From contig CAVXKY010000024.1 in the NCBI GenBank assembly GCA_963762425.1, forward strand, positions 1-64,000: a stretch of 64,000 nt of DNA, read 5' to 3'. The notes under the pieces were generated by a model. The model was not told the origin of the DNA, did not search any database, and saw only the letters and a program-made list of their open reading frames with translations. Both the position numbers and the translations under genes were made by a program. The DNA comes from REEB95 sp963762425. GTDB taxonomy: Bacteria; Pseudomonadota; Alphaproteobacteria; ATCC43930; CGMCC-115725. Positions within the stretch are counted from its first letter, which is position 1. Each line of letters begins with the position of its first letter. This document shows positions 10,061 to 18,086 of this stretch, piece by piece.

Positions 10061-10135
10061 GGGCGATTAGCTCAGCGGTAGAGCACCTCGTTTACACCGA
10101 GGGGGTCGGAGGTTCGAAACCTTCATCGCCCACCA
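10061..10135 (+). tRNA. tRNA-Val (anticodon TAC)
   Basis: 75 nt including an encoded CCA. Acceptor GGGCGAT pairs with ATCGCCC. The D arm is TAGCTCAGCGGTAGAGCA, the anticodon arm CCTCG-TTTACAC-CGAGG, and the T arm carries GGTTCGAAACC. The last 30 bp are duplicated at 11770-11799. The stretch directly after it (10146-10158) contains a small GCTGC-TTC-GCAGC hairpin. Confidence 0.96.
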
Positions 10136-10136
10136 G
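10107..10136 (+). repeat. left copy of tRNA-Val 3'-end direct repeat (att-like)
   Basis: The T arm, acceptor 3' strand, CCA and one following G of tRNA-Val recur at 11770-11799 with 28 of 30 identities. This is the pattern left by integration of an element into a tRNA gene. No integrase gene is visible between the copies. Confidence 0.65.
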
Positions 10137-10178
10137 CCTTCGCTGCTTCGCAGCTACGGCTTGGCAAGCCGGCGGAGA

Positions 10179-10986
10179 CTATCGCGATTGGTGATAGCCG
10201 ACCATGCCGCCCCAGATGCTCTTTTCGCAGGTCACGTTGGTAAAGCCGACCAGGCGAAACACCTCGGACAGCTCTTCCGGCGTATAGAAATTCGAGATCG
10301 CATCCTTGAAATAAATGCCGCAATCCCGGGTTGCTTCCGTCGATCCGAAAACCACGCGGTCCAGGCCACCGAAAGGCGCAGGAAGCGCAGATAAAGCCAT
10401 TCGACGAGCGGTTGCTCGGCTTCAGCATGTCGCAATGATAAAAATCTCCGCCCGGCTTCAGGACGCGCAGAATCTCCGGCAATACCTTGTCCAACAGCAG
10501 ATGGCGCGACGCGGCCTGCAGCGTGACGACGTCGAATGAATGATCCGGAAACGGCAGTTCATGCACGTCGTGGATCACGCTTTCGATGCGAACGCCGTAT
10601 TTCCGGGCGCGGCGCTGGCCCTGTTCCTGCATTTCCTTGCTGCGATCGATCGCCGTGACGGAAATGTCCGGCTGTTTGCGCAACAGCCGGATGCCGATGT
10701 CGTTGGTGCCGGCGCACACGTCGAGCACCTTGTAACCCGGTTCCAGCTTGATCGTCCGGACGAACTGCCAAACCCACAATTCCCACAAACCGAAACTCGC
10801 GACGATATTCGCCAGACGATAATATTTCGGCACGTCCTCGAAAACCTTGGGAATCATTTCTTCCCAAGCGTGGGAAAAGAGCGAGCGCCGTCGCTGTTCC
10901 CGTTGATGGAAAATTTCCGGCGTCATCGCAACGGATCCGGCGCCGTTCATGGCGAAATCTTTCTGGCCGAGAGCGCGACCCTTCAT
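10179..10986 (-). CDS. class I SAM-dependent methyltransferase (UbiE/MenG-like), two frameshifts
   Basis: Start is the ATG at 10986, with AAGGAG 7 bases before it. Motif I is VLDVCAGTNDIGIRLL (SAM-binding loop; the usual G-T-G is G-T-N here), followed by AIDRSKEM, HDVHELPFPDHSFDVVTL and LKPGGDFYHCDM, the order seen in UbiE/COQ5-type methyltransferases. The frame is lost near 10420 and again near 10351, each by one missing base. After correction the C-terminus reads EATRDCGIYFKDAISNFYTPEELSEV in two pieces, ending GGMVGYHQSR, and the total is 269 aa. UbiE relatives methylate quinone precursors, but the aromatic substrate is not evident. It is less GC-rich than the core genes around it and lies between the tRNA-Val direct repeats. 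Confidence 0.75.
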
Positions 10987-11278
10987 CCGGTTACTCCTTG
11001 AAAATCTCATGGGTGCCGGGGATGAATACCCATGGATATTAACGCCACTTCCGGTCGAAACTCCATGCCGATGATTGCAGGAAAGGCCCGTAAACCGCGG
11101 GAATTCTCATCACCATCAGGCAATTTCCGGGACAGGATAGCTCAAACGCCCCGGTTCCTGAATGCGGCAAACTACGTACCCGCAAGATGGCTCTTTCCCG
11201 CCGTTTAACCCGGTCCGGGGTCATTTTGTCGCACTTCGGACGGTCGCGCGATGCGCCGCAACCGGCGCAAAAGCCGGG

Positions 11279-11723
11279 CTACCGCTTGTCGTAAATCTGC
11301 CGCGCGCGGCCCACAAAAGCGTCGAGGGTCTTCCTCGCGATCTGGGGTTCGTCGAACAACGCCTGCATGGCATGCTGGAGGAGCGACGAGCGCATTTCCA
11401 AGGTGCTTTCGTATTCGACGATCGTCGCGTGGTCATCGACCGGGAGGAATTCCCACTTCTGGTCGAATCGCTTGAACAGCAAATCGCGGGAGACGACATC
11501 GATCCGTCGCGGCGCGTCCAGCACGGCATGAGTCGTGAAACGCGCGCGCATTCCCTTGAACCGCAGGATTTGGTCGACTTCGAGCCGATTGCCGTCGCGC
11601 CGGCGGATCTCGCATCGCGACGAACCACGGAATGAATTCCGGATATTTCTCCACGTCGGCGACAAGCTCGAAGAGTTGCCGCTGGCCGTATCGAAACTCA
11701 CGACGCTCATGATGACTGGACAT
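11279..11723 (-). CDS. COQ10/RatA-like START-domain protein, one frameshift
   Basis: SRPBCC (START-fold) protein of the coenzyme Q-binding COQ10/RatA family, which binds a polyprenyl quinone and supports respiration. ATG 11723 opens MSSHHERREFRYGQRQLFEL, then VADVEKYPEFIPWF, the family signature. One extra base near 11617 moves the frame; afterwards it continues with CEIRRRDGNRL, RFTTHAVLDAPRRIDV and ALFDEPQIARKTLDAF. 445 bases equal 147 codons plus stop plus one base, and the family is 140-155 aa. Same strand as the methyltransferase and inside the same tRNA-bounded segment. A second quinone-related family beside a UbiE-like enzyme is suggestive. Confidence 0.8.
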
Positions 11724-11769
11724 GGGGCAATACCCGCCACCGCTCTTTCCGGTAAACTGCGGCAACAGA

Positions 11770-11799
11770 CGGAGGTTCGCAACCTTCATCGCCCGCCAG
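11770..11799 (+). repeat. right copy of tRNA-Val 3'-end direct repeat (att-like)
   Basis: 28/30 identical to 10107-10136 in the same orientation, including the T-arm GGTTCG and the acceptor strand. The rest of the tRNA is absent to its left. About 1.66 kb separates the copies. Confidence 0.65.
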
Positions 11800-11923
11800 A
11801 TTGATCATCGGTTCGCTGCCCGTGTTTTCCAGTCCGTGCCATTACAACTTATAATTATGATGTGGAGTTGCTTTCTACATTCTATATAATAGGAAATGTT
11901 ACCGCGGGCGAGGGGGGTCGAAA

Positions 11924-12274
11924 TTGGCACCGTGGCGATATCCGGTTTTTATCGTTTGCCTGGTCCTGCCGGTGGCCAGCGGCTGCACCGTGGCGCGCAT
12001 CAGTCATCCCGACGGGACGACCGAAACACAGTATTCGATTTTTACGCCGTTGGTCTTGGCCTATTCGGCCGGGCAAGGCGACATGGTGGAGCTCCGCGGT
12101 TTTGGACTAAGCGCCGGTCCCGAGACCGCAGCCGCGGGCTATTACCACGTCGAATTATACGTGGCGGATTCCACATGCCGGATCGTGGTCTGGCCGGAAA
12201 CGGATTCCGAATTGGCGACGCTGGATAGTTTTTTGCAGCATCATTCCGATGCCTGCGCTCCTTTGGGAGAATGA
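11924..12274 (+). CDS. small lipoprotein, unknown function
   Basis: 116 aa with a TTG start preceded by a purine-rich GAGGGGGG. N-terminal signal peptide of lipoprotein type: a basic residue, a hydrophobic run (YPVFIVCLVLPV), then lipobox ASGC with acylated Cys at residue 21. The mature part contains a repeat-free beta-rich sequence with two further cysteines that could form a disulfide. I recognise no family. It overlaps the next gene by ATGA, so the two lipoproteins are made together. GC content is lower than in the core genes. Confidence 0.7.
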   Translation: MAPWRYPVFIVCLVLPVASGCTVARISHPDGTTETQYSIFTPLVLAYSAGQGDMVELRGFGLSAGPETAAAGYYHVELYVADSTCRIVVWPETDSELATLDSFLQHHSDACAPLGE

Positions 12275-12666
12275 ACATGAAACCCTATGCTCTATGCCTC
12301 ATTGCGTGCGGTGCGATTTCGGCGGCCGCGTGCAGCAATGTGAATACGCCGCTGCTGTTCGGGCAAACTCAGACGGTGGGAATCACCATCAACGGCAGCA
12401 CGACCACGCAAGGGGGCGAACTCACTTTGGGTTATCGCGATTACGATATCGCGATCATCCCGACCACCGTGACCCAGGGATCCGGTGCGGTGACGCAGTT
12501 GAATGCGACGGCGGGAGACGGTTTCAGCGATGCGCTTTCCGTCATCGGTCAATTCCAGGTCAGCGCCCAAGGCGCCGGCCCGCAAGTTACGTTGGGAAAA
12601 TTCTTTGCCACCGGGCTCGCGGCCAAGACTCTGGCCGACGGCTTCAAGGCTCAACTGAGTAAGTGA
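12271..12666 (+). CDS. small lipoprotein, unknown function
   Basis: 131 aa, start overlapping the stop of the upstream lipoprotein gene. Signal peptide with hydrophobic core YALCLIACGAIS and lipobox AAAC, acylated Cys at residue 21. The mature protein is rich in Gly, Thr and Ser (TINGSTTTQGGELTLGYRDY) and looks beta-stranded, as in some outer-membrane accessory proteins. I recognise no family. Probably forms a functional pair with the preceding lipoprotein. Confidence 0.72.
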   Translation: MNMKPYALCLIACGAISAAACSNVNTPLLFGQTQTVGITINGSTTTQGGELTLGYRDYDIAIIPTTVTQGSGAVTQLNATAGDGFSDALSVIGQFQVSAQGAGPQVTLGKFFATGLAAKTLADGFKAQLSK

Positions 12667-12734
12667 GCGGGATCCTGTAACCCGTCCCATTGCCCTGACC
12701 GAGGCCATCATGCCAACCGCGTCCACTGGATCTC

Positions 12735-12837
12735 CACCCCCAACGCCGCCAACGCCGCCAACGCCGCCGACGCCGCCGACGCCACCGACGCCACCGACGC
12801 CGCCAACGCCGCCAACGCCGCCAACGCCATCAACTCC
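12735..12837. repeat. tandem 9-bp repeat tract (about 11 units)
   Basis: Unit AACGCCGCC with point variants (GACGCCGCC, GACGCCACC). It is open in all forward frames: one frame from ATG 12711 encodes Pro-Thr-Pro repeats for about 54 codons, another encodes Asn-Ala-Ala/Asp-Ala-Ala but has no start. I do not call a gene. It fills most of the gap between the lipoprotein pair and the SMP-30 remnant. Confidence 0.85.
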
Positions 12838-12909
12838 GCGGACACGAACGACATCATCGACGTCATCCTCGTAGCCCGCCCGGGCGCGGGGAAGCCATGA
12901 CAAGGGCGG

Positions 12910-13167
12910 TTGATTTGCGCCTTTGACGAATCCCGAGACGGACGGGGTCCGGACGCGCCCGACGGCTCGGTCGAACGCCGCACCAGCGTCATGTTCGGCG
13001 GCGACAGGCTCGACGACTTCTACGTCACCTCGATGGCGCGGGTGAAGCCCCCGGCCGTGCACGACCTGTTTCATCGCAAGGCCAAGCCGCAATTCACCGC
13101 CGGCCATCTGTTCCGGATTTGCGGCCTCGGCATCGCCGGATTGCCCGAGCCGCGTTTCGCCGGGTGA
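12910..13167 (+). pseudogene. remnant of an SMP-30/gluconolactonase family gene (C-terminal quarter)
   Basis: The frame contains RRTSVMFGGDRLDDFYVTSM, then HDLFHRKAKPQFTAG, and ends GIAGLPEPRFAG. These are the last two blades and the C-terminal motif of six-bladed SMP-30/regucalcin-type lactonases, which open sugar lactones. The intact protein has about 290 residues; only about 60-70 are here. The preceding bases are unrelated repeat tract, so the gene has lost its 5' part by deletion. The remaining gap 13168-13285 shows no feature. Confidence 0.7.
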
Positions 13168-13285
13168 GCGCGGACCGCCGGACGCTCGCCGCCATTCTCG
13201 TACTGCACTGCGGCAAATGCGCCCGATCGCATTGCCGAATCGTCCAAAACCCAGGAAATCCGCCAAAAAACCGGGGCCGGGCGGC

Positions 13286-13314
13286 TTGACACCCCTAGGG
13301 TCCCGGAGTACGAG
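13286..13314 (+). promoter_or_regulatory. promoter of tRNA-Asp
   Basis: TTGACA (13286-13291), 17 bp, TACGAG (13309-13314); the tRNA begins 24 bp further on. Perfect -35, moderate -10. Confidence 0.5.
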
Positions 13315-13338
13315 ATGCCGCCGAGGTGTCGGTGCTGT

Positions 13339-13415
<77 letters not shown>

Positions 13416-13493
13416 TCTCGCGTGATATTGACGGCCAGCTTTTTGCAGCGCAGCATCCGTGCCGCCCGGCGTTAAGGCGGGAGTGAGGGATCG

Positions 13494-13859
13494 ATGGAAA
13501 ACCTGCTGCGCGACTATCTTCCCATCCTGATCTTCATCGGCGTCGCCATCGGCTTGGCGGTGGTGATCGTGCTCGCCTCGTGGCTCTTGGCGCGCCAGCG
13601 CCCCGACGCCGCGAAACTGTCGCCCTATGAGTGCGGCTTCCCGTCCTTCGGCGATGCCCGCTCCAAATTCGACGTGCGCTTCTACCTCGTCGCGATCTTG
13701 TTCATCATCTTCGATCTCGAAGTGGCCTTCCTGTTTCCCTGGGCGGTGGCGCTGGGCAAGCTCGGCATGTTCGGCTTCTGGTCGATGATCGTGTTCCTCG
13801 GCGTGCTCACCATCGGCTTCATCTATGAGTGGAAGAAGGGAGCGTTGGAATGGGAGTGA
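13494..13859 (+). CDS. nuoA: NADH-quinone oxidoreductase subunit A
   Basis: 121 aa, three membrane helices (about residues 8-32, 62-85, 92-112). The loop between helices 1 and 2 has the conserved PYECGFPSFGDARSKFDVRFY, whose Cys becomes accessible in deactive complex I. First gene of the 14-gene nuo operon, 78 bp after tRNA-Asp. Its last codons overlap the start of nuoB. Confidence 0.96.
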   Translation: MENLLRDYLPILIFIGVAIGLAVVIVLASWLLARQRPDAAKLSPYECGFPSFGDARSKFDVRFYLVAILFIIFDLEVAFLFPWAVALGKLGMFGFWSMIVFLGVLTIGFIYEWKKGALEWE

Positions 13860-14347
13860 TCGCGCCCGCCGACACCTTTTCCGAGATTCGCCGCAAGGGA
13901 TTCCTCCTCTCGTCCGTCGATCAGCTGGTCAACTGGGCGCAGAGCGGCTCGCTCTGGCCGGTGACCTTCGGTCTGGCGTGCTGCGCGATCGAGATGATGC
14001 ACGTCGCCGCTTCGCGCTACGATCTCGACCGCTTCGGCGTCGTCTTCCGTCCTTCCCCGCGCCAATCCGACGTGATGATCGTCGCCGGCACGCTCACCAA
14101 CAAGATGGCGCCGGCGTTGCGCAAGGTCTACGACCAGATGGCCGAGCCGCGCTGGGTGATCTCGATGGGCTCCTGCGCCAATGGCGGCGGCTATTACCAC
14201 TATTCCTATTCGGTGGTGCGCGGCTGCGACCGCATCGTGCCGGTGGACATCTACGTGCCCGGCTGCCCGCCCAGCGCCGAGGCGTTGCTCTACGGCATTC
14301 TGCAACTGAAAAAGAAGATCAACCGTCAGCGCCGATTCTCGCGCTGA
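13850..14347 (+). CDS. nuoB: NADH-quinone oxidoreductase subunit B
   Basis: 165 aa from ATG 13850, overlapping the nuoA stop by 10 bp. Carries the terminal cluster N2, ligated by Cys44-Cys45 (GLACCAIEM), Cys109 (GSCANGGG) and Cys139 (VPGCPPS), all present. It passes electrons to quinone in the peripheral arm. Confidence 0.96.
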   Translation: MGVIAPADTFSEIRRKGFLLSSVDQLVNWAQSGSLWPVTFGLACCAIEMMHVAASRYDLDRFGVVFRPSPRQSDVMIVAGTLTNKMAPALRKVYDQMAEPRWVISMGSCANGGGYYHYSYSVVRGCDRIVPVDIYVPGCPPSAEALLYGILQLKKKINRQRRFSR

Positions 14348-14366
14348 ACGGTCTGACGGGACGCAC

Positions 14367-14981
14367 ATGACCAAAACGCTCCAGGAACTGGGCGATCATC
14401 TCGCGGCATCCTTGCCGGGCGACGTCTTGAAGCACGAGATCGCGCTGGGCGAGCTGATGGTCTCGGTCAAGCGCGACTCAATCGTGCGCGCGCTCGAATT
14501 CCTGCGCGACGATCCGGATTGCCGGTTCGCGCAGATGACCGACATTTGCGGCGTCGATTTTCCGGACCGCGGCGAGCGGTTCGAGGTCGTCTATAACCTG
14601 TTGAGCCTCACTCTCAATCACCGCATCCGCGTGAAGGTGACTGCTTCCGAGGATACGCCGGTGCCGTCGGCGGCGGCGGTTTTCAGCTCCGCCGGCTGGT
14701 ACGAGCGCGAGGTGTGGGACCTCTACGGCGTCTATTTCTCCGGCCATCCCGATTTGCGGCGCATCCTCACCGATTACGGCTTCGAAGGCCACCCGATGCG
14801 CAAGGACTTCCCGCTGACGGGCTATGTCGAGGTGCGCTACGACGAGGAACAGAAGCGCGTGATCTACGAGCCGGTGAAACTCAAGCAGGAGTTCCGCAGC
14901 TTCGATTTCCTCTCGCCCTGGGAAGGCATGAACCAGATTCTGCCGGGCGACGAGAAGGCCACGCGCGGAGGGGCCAAATGA
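14367..14981 (+). CDS. nuoC: NADH-quinone oxidoreductase subunit C
   Basis: 204 aa, the 30-kDa subunit of the peripheral arm. Contains the family signature EREVWDLYGVYFSGHPDLRR and PMRKDFPLTGYVEVRYDEE. No cofactor; it braces NuoB and NuoD. Its stop overlaps the nuoD start (ATGA). Confidence 0.96.
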   Translation: MTKTLQELGDHLAASLPGDVLKHEIALGELMVSVKRDSIVRALEFLRDDPDCRFAQMTDICGVDFPDRGERFEVVYNLLSLTLNHRIRVKVTASEDTPVPSAAAVFSSAGWYEREVWDLYGVYFSGHPDLRRILTDYGFEGHPMRKDFPLTGYVEVRYDEEQKRVIYEPVKLKQEFRSFDFLSPWEGMNQILPGDEKATRGGAK

Positions 14982-16182
14982 CCGACGCCGCGTCGACCGC
15001 CACCGCCGAATCCCTGATCAAGACCTTCACCATGAATTTCGGGCCGCAGCATCCGGCGGCCCATGGCGTGCTGCGCCTCGTGCTCGAGATGGACGGCGAG
15101 ACGGTGAAGCGCGCCGATCCGCATATCGGCCTGTTGCACCGGGGCACCGAGAAACTGATCGAGTACAAGACCTATCTCCAGGCCGTGCCCTATTTCGACC
15201 GGTTCGATTACGTCTCGCCGATGGGCGAGGAGCACGCCTTCGCGCTGGCGGTCGAGAAGCTGATGGGCATAACGCCGCCGCCGCGCGCGCAATATATCCG
15301 CGTGCTCTATGCCGAGATCACGCGCATCCTCAATCACAGCTTCAACGTCTCCGCCTTCGGGTTGGATGTCGGCGCCATCACGCCGCTGCTCTGGCTCTTC
15401 GAGGAGCGCGAGAAGCTGTTTGAATTCTACGAACGGGTTTCGGGCGCGCGGATGCACGCGGCCTATTTCCGCCCCGGCGGCGTGCATCAGGATATGCCGG
15501 CGGGACTGGCCGACGACATCTATGCCTTCATCGAGCGGTATCCCAAGTCGGCTCGACGATCTGGAACAGTCTGCTCACCGAGAACCGCATCTTCAAGCAG
15601 CGCACCGTCGATATCGGCCGCATCAGCGCGGCCGACGCCATCGACTGGGGCTTCACCGGGTCGACGCTGCGGGGCTCGGGCGTGGCCTGGGATATCCGCA
15701 AGGCGCAGCCCTACGACGTCTATGCCGAGATGGATTTCGACGTCCCCGTCGGCAAGAACGGCGATTGCTGGTCGCGTTATCTGGTGCGGGTGGAAGAGAT
15801 GCGCCAGTCGCTCCGGATCATGAAACAGGCGCTCGACAAGATGCCGGCGGGCCCGGTGATGGTGGACGACCACAAGGTGGCGCCGCCGCCGCGCCGCGAG
15901 ATGAAGGCGTCGATGGAAGCCCTGATCCATCACTTCAAGCTCTATACCGAGGGCTATCACGTGCCGGCGGGCGAAACCTATGCGGGGGTGGAAGCGCCCA
16001 AGGGCGAGTTCGGCGTCTACATCGTCGCCGACGGCAGCAACCGCCCTTATCGCTGCAAGATCCGCTCGCCCGGCTATGCCTTCCTCCAGGGCCTCGATTT
16101 CCTGACGCGCGGCCACATGCTGGCCGACGTGGTGGCGATCATCGCCTCGACCGACCTCGTCTTCGGCGAGATCGACCGATGA
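14978..16182 (+). CDS. nuoD: NADH-quinone oxidoreductase subunit D, two one-base insertions
   Basis: 49-kDa subunit that forms the quinone site with NuoB. N-terminal part MNFGPQHPAAHGVLRLVLEM has the quinone-binding His of GPQHPA. The frame is upset at 15551 (extra G) and again near 15570 (extra T). Removing both gives ERYPKSLDDLEQLLTENR, exactly the family pattern, and the frame then continues to FGEIDR at the end. Corrected length is 400 aa less the stop, as in relatives. Two insertions 19 bp apart in an essential subunit of an otherwise intact operon suggest a locally poor read, not decay. Confidence 0.93.
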
Positions 16183-16805
16183 GCGGCCCGGCCCAGGACA
16201 AACCCGTGGCGCAGCCCAAGAGCTTCGCCTTCTCGCCCGAGAATTTGAAAAAGGCTCAGGCCCACATCGCCAAATATCCGCCGGGGCGCCAGGCCAGCGC
16301 GGTGCTGCCGCTCCTCGATCTGGCGCAGCGCCAGAGCGGCAATTGGCTGCCGCGCGCCGCCATGGATGCGGTGGCCCAGATGCTGAACATGCCCGCGATC
16401 CGGGTCTACGAGGTGGCTTCGTTCTACGCCATGTTCAATCTCAAGCCCGTGGGCAAGCATTTCTTCCAGATCTGCACCACCACGCCGTGCTGGCTCCGGG
16501 GTTCCGACCAGGTGGTGAATGCCTGCCGGAAAAAGCTCGGCATCGGCATCGGCGAGACGACTCAGGACGGCCTCTTCACGCTGACGGAAGTCGAGTGCCT
16601 GGGCGGCTGCGTCAACGCGCCGATCATCCAGGTGAACGACGATTTCTACGAGGACCTCGACGGCAAATCGACCGAAGACCTGATCGACGCGCTCAAGGCG
16701 GGCAAGACACCGCCGGCCGGCTCGGTGAAAAAGCGCCAGGGCTCGGCGCCCGAGGGCGGCGCCACCACGCTCAAGGAATTGTCCTTCGCCGGAGGCAAGA
16801 AATAA
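16179..16805 (+). CDS. nuoE: NADH-quinone oxidoreductase subunit E
   Basis: 208 aa, thioredoxin-fold subunit carrying the [2Fe-2S] cluster N1a with Cys99, Cys104 (CTTTPC) and Cys140, Cys144 (ECLGGC). Works with NuoF as the NADH dehydrogenase module. The C-terminal tail rich in Lys, Gly and Ala after residue 175 is typical of alphaproteobacterial versions. Overlaps nuoD (ATGA) and nuoF (TAATG). Confidence 0.96.
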   Translation: MSGPAQDKPVAQPKSFAFSPENLKKAQAHIAKYPPGRQASAVLPLLDLAQRQSGNWLPRAAMDAVAQMLNMPAIRVYEVASFYAMFNLKPVGKHFFQICTTTPCWLRGSDQVVNACRKKLGIGIGETTQDGLFTLTEVECLGGCVNAPIIQVNDDFYEDLDGKSTEDLIDALKAGKTPPAGSVKKRQGSAPEGGATTLKELSFAGGKK

Positions 16806-18082
16806 TGCTCGCCGACAAGGACCGCATCTTCACCAATCTCTACGGGCAATTCGATTGGCGCTTGGACGGCGCGCGCAAGCGCGGCGATTGGGACGGCACC
16901 AAGGAATTGATCTTGAAGGGCCGCGATTGGATCGTGAACGAGGTCAAGGCCTCGGGCCTGCGCGGGCGCGGCGGGGCGGGTTTCCCCACCGGCCTCAAAT
17001 GGTCCTTCATGCCCAAGACCAGCGACAAGCCGTGCTATCTGGTGGTCAACGCGGATGAAAGCGAGCCCGGCACCTGCAAGGACCGCGACATCCTCCGCTA
17101 CGATCCGCACAAGCTGATCGAAGGCGCTTTGCTGGCCTCGGTCGCGATGGGCGCGCATGCCTGTTACATCTATATCCGCGGCGAGTTCTACAACGAGGCC
17201 GTCAATCTCCAGCATGCGATCGACGAGGCCTATGCCGCCAAGCTGATCGGCCCGAACGCCTGCGGCTCGGGCTTCGATTTCGAGCTCTATCTCCATCGCG
17301 GCGCCGGCGCCTATATCTGCGGCGAGGAAACCGGCCTCTTGGAATCGCTCGAGGGCAAGAAGGGCCAGCCGCGCCTGAAGCCGCCTTTCCCGGCCGCCGT
17401 CGGGCTTTACGGCTGCCCGACCACGGTCAACAACGTCGAAAGCATCGCCGTGGTGCCGGCCATATTGCGCCGGGGGGCGCCCTGGTTCGCCGCCATCGGC
17501 CGGCCCAAGAACGAAGGCACCAAGGTCTATTGCATCTCCGGCCACGTCGAAAAGCCGTGCAACGTCGAAGAGGCGATGGGCATTCCGCTCAAGGAACTGA
17601 TCGAGAAATACGCCGGCGGCGTGCGCGGCGGCTGGGACAATCTGTTGGCCGTGATCCCGGGCGGTTCCTCCGTGCCGGTGATCCCGAAATCGGTCTGCGA
17701 CACCGTGCTGATGGATTTCGACGCGCTCAAGGACGTCAAATCCGGCCTCGGCACCGCCGCCGTGATCGTGATGGATAAGAGCACCGACATCATCAAGGCG
17801 ATCGCGCGCCTGGCCAAGTTCTACAAGCATGAGAGCTGCGGCCAATGCACGCCCTGCCGCGAAGGCGCGGGCTGGATGTGGCGGGTGATGGAGCGCATGG
17901 TCAAGGGAGAGGCCGAGACGCGCGAGATCGACACGCTGCTGCAGGTTTCCTACGAGATCGAGGGCCACACCATCTGCGCGCTGGGCGATGCCGCCGCCTG
18001 GCCGATCCAGGGGCTGATCCGCCATTTCCGTCCGGAGATGGAGCGGCGCATCCGGGAATACCGCAAAGTGGCGGCGGAGTAA
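16805..18082 (+). CDS. nuoF: NADH-quinone oxidoreductase subunit F
   Basis: 425 aa. Site of NADH oxidation: FMN/NADH loop GLRGRGGAGFPTGLKW near residue 52, followed by NADESEPGTCKDR. The [4Fe-4S] cluster N3 is held by Cys345, Cys348, Cys351 (CGQCTPC) and Cys391 (TICALGD). ATG 16805 shares its A with the nuoE stop. Confidence 0.97.
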   Translation: MLADKDRIFTNLYGQFDWRLDGARKRGDWDGTKELILKGRDWIVNEVKASGLRGRGGAGFPTGLKWSFMPKTSDKPCYLVVNADESEPGTCKDRDILRYDPHKLIEGALLASVAMGAHACYIYIRGEFYNEAVNLQHAIDEAYAAKLIGPNACGSGFDFELYLHRGAGAYICGEETGLLESLEGKKGQPRLKPPFPAAVGLYGCPTTVNNVESIAVVPAILRRGAPWFAAIGRPKNEGTKVYCISGHVEKPCNVEEAMGIPLKELIEKYAGGVRGGWDNLLAVIPGGSSVPVIPKSVCDTVLMDFDALKDVKSGLGTAAVIVMDKSTDIIKAIARLAKFYKHESCGQCTPCREGAGWMWRVMERMVKGEAETREIDTLLQVSYEIEGHTICALGDAAAWPIQGLIRHFRPEMERRIREYRKVAAE

Positions 18083-18086
18083 TGCC

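Noticed and set aside
12735..12837. CRISPR-like repeat array
   Set aside because: Units are 9 bp and directly adjoining, with no spacers and no cas genes.
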